Source: Pseudoalteromonas amylolytica (lineage in GTDB: Bacteria; Pseudomonadota; Gammaproteobacteria; Enterobacterales; Alteromonadaceae). From it: 64,000 nt of DNA. Below are positions 32,401 to 39,093 of this stretch, one piece after another (the stretch's first letter is position 1; each line of letters begins with the position of its first letter). Position numbers and translations under genes: made by a program. The notes under the pieces were generated by a model that saw only the letters and a list, made by a program, of their open reading frames with translations, did no database searches and was not told the origin of the DNA. Location of the stretch: contig NZ_MKJU01000005.1 in NCBI RefSeq assembly GCF_001854605.1, forward strand, positions 179,352-243,351, given 5' to 3'.

Positions 32401-32613
32401 CGGCTAAGGCCTGTGCTGATGACAGCACTAACTTCTGCACTTGGGTTAACTCCTATGCTACTGGCAAGCTCTGTTGGCGCAGAAATCCAAAAGCCGCTGG
32501 CCAGCGTGGTTGTCGGTGGGTTAATTAGCTCAACCTGCCTCACGCTTTTTGTACTTCCCGTGCTGTACAGCAAATTTTCTCAACACCGGTATGTTCATTT
32601 GAAGCAAGGCTAA
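29482..32613 (+). CDS. Heavy-metal efflux RND pump (CzcA/CusA family)
   Basis: 1043 residues from the ATG at 29482, preceded by AGG at good spacing; a GTG three codons earlier is less well placed. Twelve membrane helices and two large periplasmic loops show the HME-RND architecture. Helix 4 carries the proton-relay and family signature GMLVDGSVVMVENM (Asp and Glu). The loop motif RPELGGDPEPVNNIEIYIGL and FSQPIATRVDELLSG are typical of metal RND pumps. It exports divalent or monovalent heavy metal ions from periplasm and cytosol by proton antiport; the ion cannot be settled by eye. Its partners are the adaptor upstream and an outer-membrane channel encoded elsewhere. Confidence 0.93.
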   Translation: MFNRLIDWSVNCRMVVVLALLITLAVASVTIPKLNLDAFPDVTNVQVTVNTQAPGLASEEVEKLITYPIEAVMYALPSVEQVRSVSKTGLSGVTIVFKEGTDIYFARQQVFERLQSAKELIPTGLGTPEMGPNTSGLGQIFQYLLVAEPNADVDTMALRSINDWVVKLLLMPIDGVTDVLSFGGDVKQYQVNINPTQLLAYSLTQQDVINAIEQNNQNVGGWYMNRGQEQLVIRGMGWYASGEQGLAELSQVPLKSINGTVITLSDVAHVQLGSEIRQGAVTMTRRDEQGSVERLGEVVTGIVLKRMGANTKATIDGINQRLDIIQRALPSGVRLIPFYDQADLVQKALSTVVKALLLSLILIVVILCLFLMSLRATLLVLISIPVSIALALMFMAWFGMSANLMSLGGIAIAIGMLVDGSVVMVENMVKHLNQETSTNSSETIKLAGKEVARPVIFAALIILLVFTPLFSFEGVEAKLFQPMAISIILSIISAIIVAILVVPALASYLFKYQVNNRTSILLEPLDKGYQYLLSKAIHRPSIIVGSAIALFCAALIILPKIGTEFVPELEEGTINLRVTLAPSASLQTALDVAPVLEQTLMAFPEVTYALSRIGRPELGGDPEPVNNIEIYIGLKPKHQWQSASNRLELQNLMTKKLEDYPGLLFTFSQPIATRVDELLSGVKAQLAIKLFGPQLDVLAQKGQQIEALVKTIDGTTDVALEQIVGETQLVVTPNRQQLSRYGLSVSQVMEVVQDGLGGRSAGQIINGNERYDIYVRLDQSYRKDITSIQSLRLLAANGAWVKLADVADIRMQSGPPLIRREDVQRTVVVQANVQGRDMGSVVEQIKTSIDSAIELPSGYSVEIGGQYESQQRSAKRLSIVVPLALALIALLLYFAFSSIAQAMLILLNIPLAVIGGVFTLYLSGQYLSVPSSVGFITLFGVAVLNGVVMVESINQGIRSGQSESLAIFNGATSRLRPVLMTALTSALGLTPMLLASSVGAEIQKPLASVVVGGLISSTCLTLFVLPVLYSKFSQHRYVHLKQG

Positions 32614-32620
32614 TTCTTTG

Positions 32621-32657
32621 GCTTGGCTTTGAGTAGCATCAAGACTCAAGGCCAAGC
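32621..32657 (+). terminator. Hairpin downstream of the RND pump
   Basis: A 13-bp stem (GCTTGGCTTTGAG at 32621-32633, CTCAAGGCCAAGC at 32645-32657, one G-T pair) begins 8 bp after the stop. It lacks a T tract, so it may stabilise the 3' end or require Rho. Confidence 0.55.
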
Positions 32658-32810
32658 GTAAGCGCGTCAATAATCCCTATAATGATACAAAAATGAACTG
32701 TAATACGAATCATAATCAATTTTTAACCATATGATTTTTATGGGTTTTTTATTGACAGCATCACTGATTTAGATAAACTGGCCGCAATTAATCTTTTTAA
32801 GGCGGACGTT

Positions 32811-33281
32811 ATGAAAGGTAAGCAAAGAGTTATTGATGCGTTTAATGCACTATTAGCCAATGAACTGGCAGCCATTGATCAATATTTTATCCACTCGCGC
32901 ATGTATGACGACTGGGGGCTGAATAAGCTATATGAGCGTTTAAACCACGAGATGGAAGAAGAAACGACCCATGCAGACTGGTTGATAAAGCGTATTCTAT
33001 TTCTTGAAGGCGTGCCCAATATGACCAAACGCCGAGATCTTTTAATTGGCCATGATGTGCGCTCAATGATGCAAAATGATTTAACCCTTGAGTTAGAAGT
33101 CGTTGAAAGCGTTAAAGAAGCTATCGCCATTTGTGAACAAGAGCAAGACTACCAATCACGCGAGACGCTTGAGAAGCTATTGTTCGATACCGAAGAAGAT
33201 CACGTTTATTGGCTGGAACAACAACTGGGGCTAATGGATAAGATTGGCATCCAAAATTATATTCAATCTCAAGTAGGTTAG
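32811..33281 (+). CDS. bfr: Bacterioferritin, ferroxidase-type subunit lacking the haem methionine
   Basis: 156 residues. All di-iron ferroxidase ligands are present: E18, E51, H54, E94, E128 and H131 (E. coli numbering 127/130 shifted by one). The haem-ligating Met52 of Bfr is replaced by Thr (EMEEETTHADWL). The subunit should therefore oxidise iron but not bind haem in a homodimer. The 24-mer stores iron as ferric mineral in the cytosol. The next gene, 8 bp downstream, encodes the complementary subunit with the opposite losses, so a mixed shell as reported for Neisseria BfrA/BfrB is likely. AAGGCGG precedes the ATG. Confidence 0.94.
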   Translation: MKGKQRVIDAFNALLANELAAIDQYFIHSRMYDDWGLNKLYERLNHEMEEETTHADWLIKRILFLEGVPNMTKRRDLLIGHDVRSMMQNDLTLELEVVESVKEAIAICEQEQDYQSRETLEKLLFDTEEDHVYWLEQQLGLMDKIGIQNYIQSQVG

Positions 33282-33289
33282 GAGCCGAT

Positions 33290-33754
33290 ATGAAAGGAAA
33301 CAAAGACGTCATCGCGGCACTTAACGCAGTTCTTGCTAATGAGTTAGTAGGTATCAATCAGTACTTTTTACATGCACGTATGTTTAAAGACTTTGGTTTT
33401 ACAGCGTTAGACAAGGCTGATTATAAGACCTCAATTCAAAAAATGAAAAATGCAGATCGCCTAATTGAGCGCATTTTATTTTTAGAAGGCTTACCAAATC
33501 TGCAAAGCTTAGGCCGTTTACGTATCGGTGAAAATAGCGAAGAGATGATAGCTGCAAACATGGAATTCGAACAACTGTCGTTAGTTGATCTGAAAAACGC
33601 CATTGAACTTGCAGAACAAAAACGTGATTATATTTCACGCGAAGCGCTGGATGCTATTCTTAATGAGCAAGAAGAACAAATTGACTGGTTGGAAACCCAA
33701 CAAAGTCTAATTAAAGCAATGGGTATTGAGAACTACTTACAGACGCAGATGTAA
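33290..33754 (+). CDS. bfr: Bacterioferritin, haem-type subunit with lost ferroxidase ligands
   Basis: 154 residues, closely similar to E. coli Bfr (MKG...NELVGINQYFLHARMFKDFG, RILFLEGLPNLQ). Met52 is kept, so haem can be bound at dimer interfaces. The ferroxidase site is eroded: E51 is Lys, H54 is Asn, E127 is Gln and H130 is Gln, while E18 and E94 remain. It probably supplies haem for electron transfer during iron release, via Bfd, in a heteropolymer with the upstream subunit. AGGAGC precedes the ATG; the two genes form an operon closed by a terminator at 33766. Confidence 0.94.
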   Translation: MKGNKDVIAALNAVLANELVGINQYFLHARMFKDFGFTALDKADYKTSIQKMKNADRLIERILFLEGLPNLQSLGRLRIGENSEEMIAANMEFEQLSLVDLKNAIELAEQKRDYISREALDAILNEQEEQIDWLETQQSLIKAMGIENYLQTQM

Positions 33755-33765
33755 CCATAAGCAAC

Positions 33766-33791
33766 AAAAAAGGGCCAACAGGCCCTTTTTT
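33766..33791. terminator. Bidirectional terminator between bfr genes and bfd
   Basis: An 11-bp perfect stem, six A then GGGCC (33766-33776) and its complement (33781-33791), with loop AACA. A and T runs on both sides make it functional in both directions between convergent genes. Confidence 0.92.
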
Positions 33792-33817
33792 GTATCATAA
33801 ACATCTATGTTATTCGA

Positions 33818-34012
33818 TTATGCAACTTGATCTGTAATATCCACAATTTCAATAAGCTTCTCGTTCAAGATCTTTTTTGTGCAGTTCGTGCATTTACCAC
33901 ATTGTGTCCCCACACCTAGCTCTTTACTTAATTCACGCATGCTGGTCGCCCCATCATCAATCGCCTGAGCAATCTTTTTATCTGTTACACCGTGACAAAT
34001 GCAGATATACAT
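33818..34012 (-). CDS. bfd: Bacterioferritin-associated ferredoxin
   Basis: 64 residues, the normal Bfd length. The [2Fe-2S] cysteines C4, C6, C38 and C41 occur in the exact E. coli spacing (MYICICHGVT and GTQCGKCTNC). Bfd docks on bacterioferritin and reduces the ferric core through the haem so iron can be released. It is convergent with the two bfr genes, and a Fur-box-like site lies 85-99 bp upstream. That fits the known logic: bfd is induced when iron is scarce, while the storage genes are controlled separately. Confidence 0.95.
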   Translation of the reverse strand: MYICICHGVTDKKIAQAIDDGATSMRELSKELGVGTQCGKCTNCTKKILNEKLIEIVDITDQVA

Positions 34013-34437
34013 GAATACAAACCAATCTCAATAACATTAACTGCTGATGAGTTTAATCTAAACAAAAATAGTTATCAACTACAAAAAGTCAAAAAATGAT
34101 AATTATTGTCATTTAGCTTTCATGGCGTTGCTCATGCCTACGCCAACAAAAGCGTTATTATTTTTTAACTTCTCCATAATTCTCATGTGATTAGTGAAAA
34201 AGTAGGCTAAAGTTTGGATATATAAGTAAGTAAAGATGTGTGTTTGTGTGCCGTGACAAGTTAATATCGCAAGCTTATAGTCACAAACATAAATATTGTG
34301 TTAAATTAACGATTTGAACCCTCGGTTTAACCAAACGGACTTACCTACTTGTGGAAAATGCTATTACGTAGCTAGCATACGCTTAAGTAGTCAGGAGACA
34401 GTTATATATAAACAATTTTAATTCAAAGGCTTAATTC
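34013..34437. other. 425-bp divergent intergenic region between bfd and the GGDEF/EAL gene
   Basis: It holds the bfd promoter with a Fur-box-like site (34097-34111) and the upstream region of the large signalling gene that starts at 34438. No convincing small ORF or RNA structure was seen in the rest. Confidence 0.5.
34097..34111 (-). promoter_or_regulatory. Putative Fur box upstream of bfd
   Basis: TGATAATTATTGTCA matches the 7-1-7 Fur consensus TGATAATnATTATCA with one mismatch, inside a 19-bp dyad (34095-34113). Its near edge is 85 bp from the bfd start, a usual promoter distance. Fur repression of bfd under iron sufficiency is known in E. coli. Confidence 0.72.
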
Positions 34438-37400
34438 ATGTATCGTTGCTTTGCGCTCATTCTACTTTTGTGCTTTACAGCCATGCTGCAAGGTAAAGCT
34501 TTTGCGCAAAATAAAGGTAATACAATTAACCGACTGTCAACGGAAGAAGGGCTATCACAGGCCAGTATCAGTGGCATCGTGCAGGACAAGCATGGCTATG
34601 TTTGGATTGGTACCCAGTTAGGCCTTAACCGATATGACGGTAACAATATCACTTTGGTTAAAAGCCAGTTTAATCTAGCAACCAAACACATTTCCTACAT
34701 CACGCTTGTTGACGCTGATTTACTGCTAGTATCAACTGCCTTTAGTGGCGCTTACTTGGTCAACGTCAATACTTTAGAGGTCGAACAAGTTTATTCTGGC
34801 AGATTAGTCACTAATTCTAACGCCTTTTCCGAAATCACCGCCGCGTTCAAAATCGGTAACATGCTATACGCAGGTATAGACAATTTTTTATACAAGATTG
34901 ATTTAAACAACAAACGCTCCACCTTGGTGACAAGTTTTGAAAAACACAGTTATGTTCGAACCATCGTACGACTTGATAAGGCGTTACTGATAGGCACCAA
35001 TCAGGGCTTTTTCACCTATAATTTTGAATCCCGGCTATTAGTTGAGCAACAGTTTTTGCCCAAGCAACAGCGCAATAGCCTGAATAGCAATGTGAAACTG
35101 CTAAAATTTGATCCAGCAATCGGATTACTTGTTGGCACTGTGCAAGGGTTGTATAGCATCCCTATCATTAACAAAACCCTACAATTAGAATCGGCTTATA
35201 CCCTTGTACCAGAATTAAATATCTGGGACCACGTAGTGACGCCGTACGGCGAGCTAATAGCAACCGAGCGTGGCGTTTATACCGTAGACAGAAAACGCCA
35301 GTCTGCCAGTTTACTGCTATCACTAAAAGATAGTAAGTTCGCGCTAGCACAAAGTAACGTTATTGACTTGATGTTTGATACCTATGGCAATATATGGATG
35401 GCAACACTCAATCAGGGGGCATATTACTGGCCGTTAACTTCACTTCGTTTTAAGACATTAAAAGCTGAGAATAAAGCATTCATAAACCACAACATCTGGT
35501 CTATTTATGAACAGAGCGAAAATCAGATCTGGGTAGGTACTGATAATGGTTTGCTTCTGTTCAACGGCTTACAAGACACCAATCCCAAACACTACTATAA
35601 AAACACTGACCCTAAAGCCGCCTACGCGACTAATGCGATATACAAAACCATCGCTTTAAATCATATTGATGACAACGTTTTGTTTGTAGAAACTTTGTCT
35701 GGCCTACGCGTATTGAACAAAACTGACGATACCATTAGCCTGCCCCCCGTTAACAAGCAACAAGAAAGCCCATTTGTAAGCTTGAACTGGGGAGCGGCTT
35801 CGGTCAGTAAAAATGAAATTGCATTCGTCAGTAGTGAAGGCTTTTTCGTCTACGATGCACTTAATAAAAGTGTTCGCCCCTTAGTAGATCTAACACAAAA
35901 GCTAGAAGTAGACAGCGCTTACAAGTTTCTCCCTCCTCTGCCATCACGTCAGGGGGAGTATGTACTCAGTACAGAGCGCAGCTTGATCAGTTACAATGAG
36001 CGTAGTGGCGAGTTAACCGTTATTTACCAATTCGATCAGCAAGACGCGGAGCGATTTTCCGTGATCGATCACTGGGTCTATACCGAAGACGGTACACTAT
36101 GGCTTGCCAGTTCAGTTGATGGCGTGATTGCACTAGACGAGCAAAGTTTGACGCTCAAATATAAGGTAAAAATTGCTGACGGTTCTGAACCTCAATCTGC
36201 ATATCAACTCATTGCTGATAACTTCGGTTACCTATGGATTAGCAGTCAGTCCGGCTTGTATCGACTCAATATCAGCAACAGACAATTGCAAAAATTCGAC
36301 GCCAGCCATGGTTTACCGAATAGCGAGTTTAACGCTGGAGCGAGTACTATCTTGGACTCCGGCCTAATGGCATTTGGTACCATCAATGGCGTAGTTTGGT
36401 TTTCTCCCGCTGATTTTCTTGAAAACAACTTATCAAAAGCCGAATTGGCAATAACAGACATCAACTTGATGTCTCGTAGTATTGACTTCTATCCAACATT
36501 CCTTGAAACCCAGCCGCTTGTTCTTAACCACGACGACCTGGGCTTGAAGATTATGTTTAGCAATTTTGATTTTTCTAATCAGTTCGTTTTTCACTACCGC
36601 GCAAAACTAACAGGCCCAACCTCAATAGAATTTAGTAACTTGAACTCTAATTATCTATTTTTCAATCACTTAAAACCAGGTAAGTACACCCTACTGATTG
36701 AGCAACTCACACTTGGTAATCAACAGATAAAAGATGCTATTACCTTATCTTTTAATGTTGAACACTCATTATTCAACTCGCCACTTGCTTGGACTTTTTA
36801 CGCCTTATCTATACTCAGCGTAGTCTTGCTTTGGCTCAAGCAAAACAATAAAAAGCAACGCACGATCAAAGCGGCGCTTAACGAAATGACCATCAGCAAG
36901 CAGCAAACTGAAATGGCACTTAATACGACCCGAAGTGGCATATGGCAAGTAGATCTCACATCAAAAACGGTTAAACAGCGCAGAAACTTTGACTGTTTAC
37001 CCATGACCGCCGACACCGAGGTAGCAATACTTAATGACTACTTTGAACGCGTCCACCCAGATGATAAAGAGCATTTACAACGAGTTTGGAAACAGTTTAT
37101 TACTTCTCCAACAGATAAGCAGCTGTCTTTAACCTACCGCGTCAAAGGCATCGATGAGCCTTGGCTTTGGTATCATGACATCGGGCAGGTACAAAGCTAT
37201 GATGAAAAGGGCAAAGTCAAAGACATCATGGGGATTTATACCAACATTACCGAGCAAAAAGCGACAGATCTACGGGCTACAATTCTTGGTGAAGCCTTTA
37301 GTCAGGTCAGTGATTGGATCCTTATTCTAGACGTAGATTTACACCCATTATCGGTAAACGCAAGTTTTTGTCACGCTTTTGAACTTGATGAAGAGAGTGC

Positions 37401-38937
37401 CGTGAAAGACCTTTCTTTCAAAAAGTTTACCAAAGTGGTTGGTTATAAAAAACTCAACAATTTGCTTAAACGAATTAAAAAACTAGGACCAAATCACCAT
37501 ATTAGGCAAGAACTAACGGTGAAAACTTCGCATCAGGACGCGCATCCGATCCACTTGAGCATTAATGCGATTTCTAAAAATAATCGTCAAATCGAACACT
37601 ATGTAATCGTGATCTCTGACCTTACAGAGCAAAAGCAGGCTGAAAGTGAGCTGCGGTATTTGGCGAATTTTGATGCGCTTACTAAGTTGCCGAATCGCAA
37701 CCTAATGCTACAACACATCGAGTTTGCGCTACATCACGCACAGTCGTCAGAGCGAAGTTGTGCTTTACTATTCATTGATTTAGACAAATTTAAGCCGATT
37801 AATGATGCCTACGGACACCATACGGGAGATCAGCTTCTAATCAAGATCACGGAGCGGATCAACCATGTACTCCCCGCAAACTGTGTATTAGGCCGCCAAA
37901 GTGGTGATGAATTTATTGTGCTGGTTAAAGATGTTCGCTCACCTCACAAACTAAGTGAACTGGCGACGAGACTACTCTACAGCCTGCCTAAAAAGATTGA
38001 GATCGGCGGTATTACAATGAGTATTTCGGCAAGTATTGGTGTGGCAATGTATCCTTTTGACGCAAAAACACCAGAAATGCTGATCCGTAACGCAGACATA
38101 GCTATGATCCATGCAAAACAAGCTGGCAGAAACGGATTTAAGTTTTTCACAACACAAATGAATACCCAGTTTTCACGTAAACTCACCTTGGAAAATGCAC
38201 TAAAAACTGCGTATCGAGATGAGCAGATTTATAACCATTACCAACCTATTGTAAATATCATGAGTGGCAGAGTCATAGGTGTTGAGTTGTTGATGCGCTG
38301 GCAATATGAAGGTGAAAACGTTTCTCCGATGGATTTTATTCCAATCTCTGAAGAGGTTGGTTTAATTGAATTAATGACCGAACAAGCCCTTAAAAGAGCA
38401 TTGCGTGAGCTACGAGAGTTTATCGAACGTGACAGTGAGTTTTATTTATCACTTAACCTCTCTCCCGTCCATATTCTAAAATCTGATGTTGCTCAGAACC
38501 TAGTCAATATTCTCAACTCTTTTAATTTGAGTACCAGTGTGCTGCGGCTTGAAATCACCGAAAGCTCACTTATGGAAGATACTGATAAGGCAAAACGGTC
38601 TTTAAGAGCGCTAAAACGAGCAGGGTTTGTTTTACTGTTGGACGATTTTGGAACAGGCTACTCATCTTTAACCTACCTCAATCAATTCCCGATTGATATT
38701 ATCAAGATTGACCAAGGGTTTGTCAGAAAGATGGACAGTCTAAACAGTAATAAGTCTATAATACGCACCATCTACTTACTCGCCGAAAGTTTGCAAATGT
38801 CCTGTATCGCAGAAGGGGTAGAAAATACCGAGCAGCTGGCATTTTTAAAGGAGCTTGGTTGTTTTTACATGCAGGGATACTACTTTTCAAAACCTGTTGG
38901 AGCTGAAGAGCTTGCTCAGGTTATAGAGCAGATTTAA
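34438..38937 (+). CDS. Periplasmic propeller-sensor PAS-GGDEF-EAL c-di-GMP enzyme
   Basis: 1499 residues. A signal peptide (1-24) leads into a two-component-regulator-type beta-propeller (about 30-660, repeats such as DKHGYVWIGTQLGLNRYDG and DNFGYLWISSQSGLYRLN) and a Y_Y_Y-like domain (about 690-775). One membrane helix follows (about 780-800), then two PAS domains (about 830-1060), GGDEF (about 1070-1235) and EAL (about 1250-1499). The GGDEF motif reads SGDEF (1155-1159). The EAL motif reads ELL (1283) with NLSPVHI, EITESSL and DDFGTGYSS (1402) kept, so phosphodiesterase activity is plausible; cyclase activity is uncertain. The propeller probably senses a periplasmic ligand such as a glycan. 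It stands alone and is convergent with the next hybrid kinase. Confidence 0.92.
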   Translation: MYRCFALILLLCFTAMLQGKAFAQNKGNTINRLSTEEGLSQASISGIVQDKHGYVWIGTQLGLNRYDGNNITLVKSQFNLATKHISYITLVDADLLLVSTAFSGAYLVNVNTLEVEQVYSGRLVTNSNAFSEITAAFKIGNMLYAGIDNFLYKIDLNNKRSTLVTSFEKHSYVRTIVRLDKALLIGTNQGFFTYNFESRLLVEQQFLPKQQRNSLNSNVKLLKFDPAIGLLVGTVQGLYSIPIINKTLQLESAYTLVPELNIWDHVVTPYGELIATERGVYTVDRKRQSASLLLSLKDSKFALAQSNVIDLMFDTYGNIWMATLNQGAYYWPLTSLRFKTLKAENKAFINHNIWSIYEQSENQIWVGTDNGLLLFNGLQDTNPKHYYKNTDPKAAYATNAIYKTIALNHIDDNVLFVETLSGLRVLNKTDDTISLPPVNKQQESPFVSLNWGAASVSKNEIAFVSSEGFFVYDALNKSVRPLVDLTQKLEVDSAYKFLPPLPSRQGEYVLSTERSLISYNERSGELTVIYQFDQQDAERFSVIDHWVYTEDGTLWLASSVDGVIALDEQSLTLKYKVKIADGSEPQSAYQLIADNFGYLWISSQSGLYRLNISNRQLQKFDASHGLPNSEFNAGASTILDSGLMAFGTINGVVWFSPADFLENNLSKAELAITDINLMSRSIDFYPTFLETQPLVLNHDDLGLKIMFSNFDFSNQFVFHYRAKLTGPTSIEFSNLNSNYLFFNHLKPGKYTLLIEQLTLGNQQIKDAITLSFNVEHSLFNSPLAWTFYALSILSVVLLWLKQNNKKQRTIKAALNEMTISKQQTEMALNTTRSGIWQVDLTSKTVKQRRNFDCLPMTADTEVAILNDYFERVHPDDKEHLQRVWKQFITSPTDKQLSLTYRVKGIDEPWLWYHDIGQVQSYDEKGKVKDIMGIYTNITEQKATDLRATILGEAFSQVSDWILILDVDLHPLSVNASFCHAFELDEESAVKDLSFKKFTKVVGYKKLNNLLKRIKKLGPNHHIRQELTVKTSHQDAHPIHLSINAISKNNRQIEHYVIVISDLTEQKQAESELRYLANFDALTKLPNRNLMLQHIEFALHHAQSSERSCALLFIDLDKFKPINDAYGHHTGDQLLIKITERINHVLPANCVLGRQSGDEFIVLVKDVRSPHKLSELATRLLYSLPKKIEIGGITMSISASIGVAMYPFDAKTPEMLIRNADIAMIHAKQAGRNGFKFFTTQMNTQFSRKLTLENALKTAYRDEQIYNHYQPIVNIMSGRVIGVELLMRWQYEGENVSPMDFIPISEEVGLIELMTEQALKRALRELREFIERDSEFYLSLNLSPVHILKSDVAQNLVNILNSFNLSTSVLRLEITESSLMEDTDKAKRSLRALKRAGFVLLLDDFGTGYSSLTYLNQFPIDIIKIDQGFVRKMDSLNSNKSIIRTIYLLAESLQMSCIAEGVENTEQLAFLKELGCFYMQGYYFSKPVGAEELAQVIEQI

Positions 38938-39093
38938 CGAATAGGTTTGCTAGGTAACCTCAACTACACAGAAGAGAATTGTTCCAATAAGGCTATTTTG
39001 CACACTATCTTTACTTGCAATAGCGTGCTATTACTTCGCAAAAACGCCTTAATGTTGAACAAAAGATCATCTTTGGATGTGAAACCGCAGAGG

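Noticed and set aside
32700..32745. AT-rich stretch upstream of the bfr genes as a Fur box
   Set aside because: The match to the consensus is too weak compared with the site upstream of bfd.
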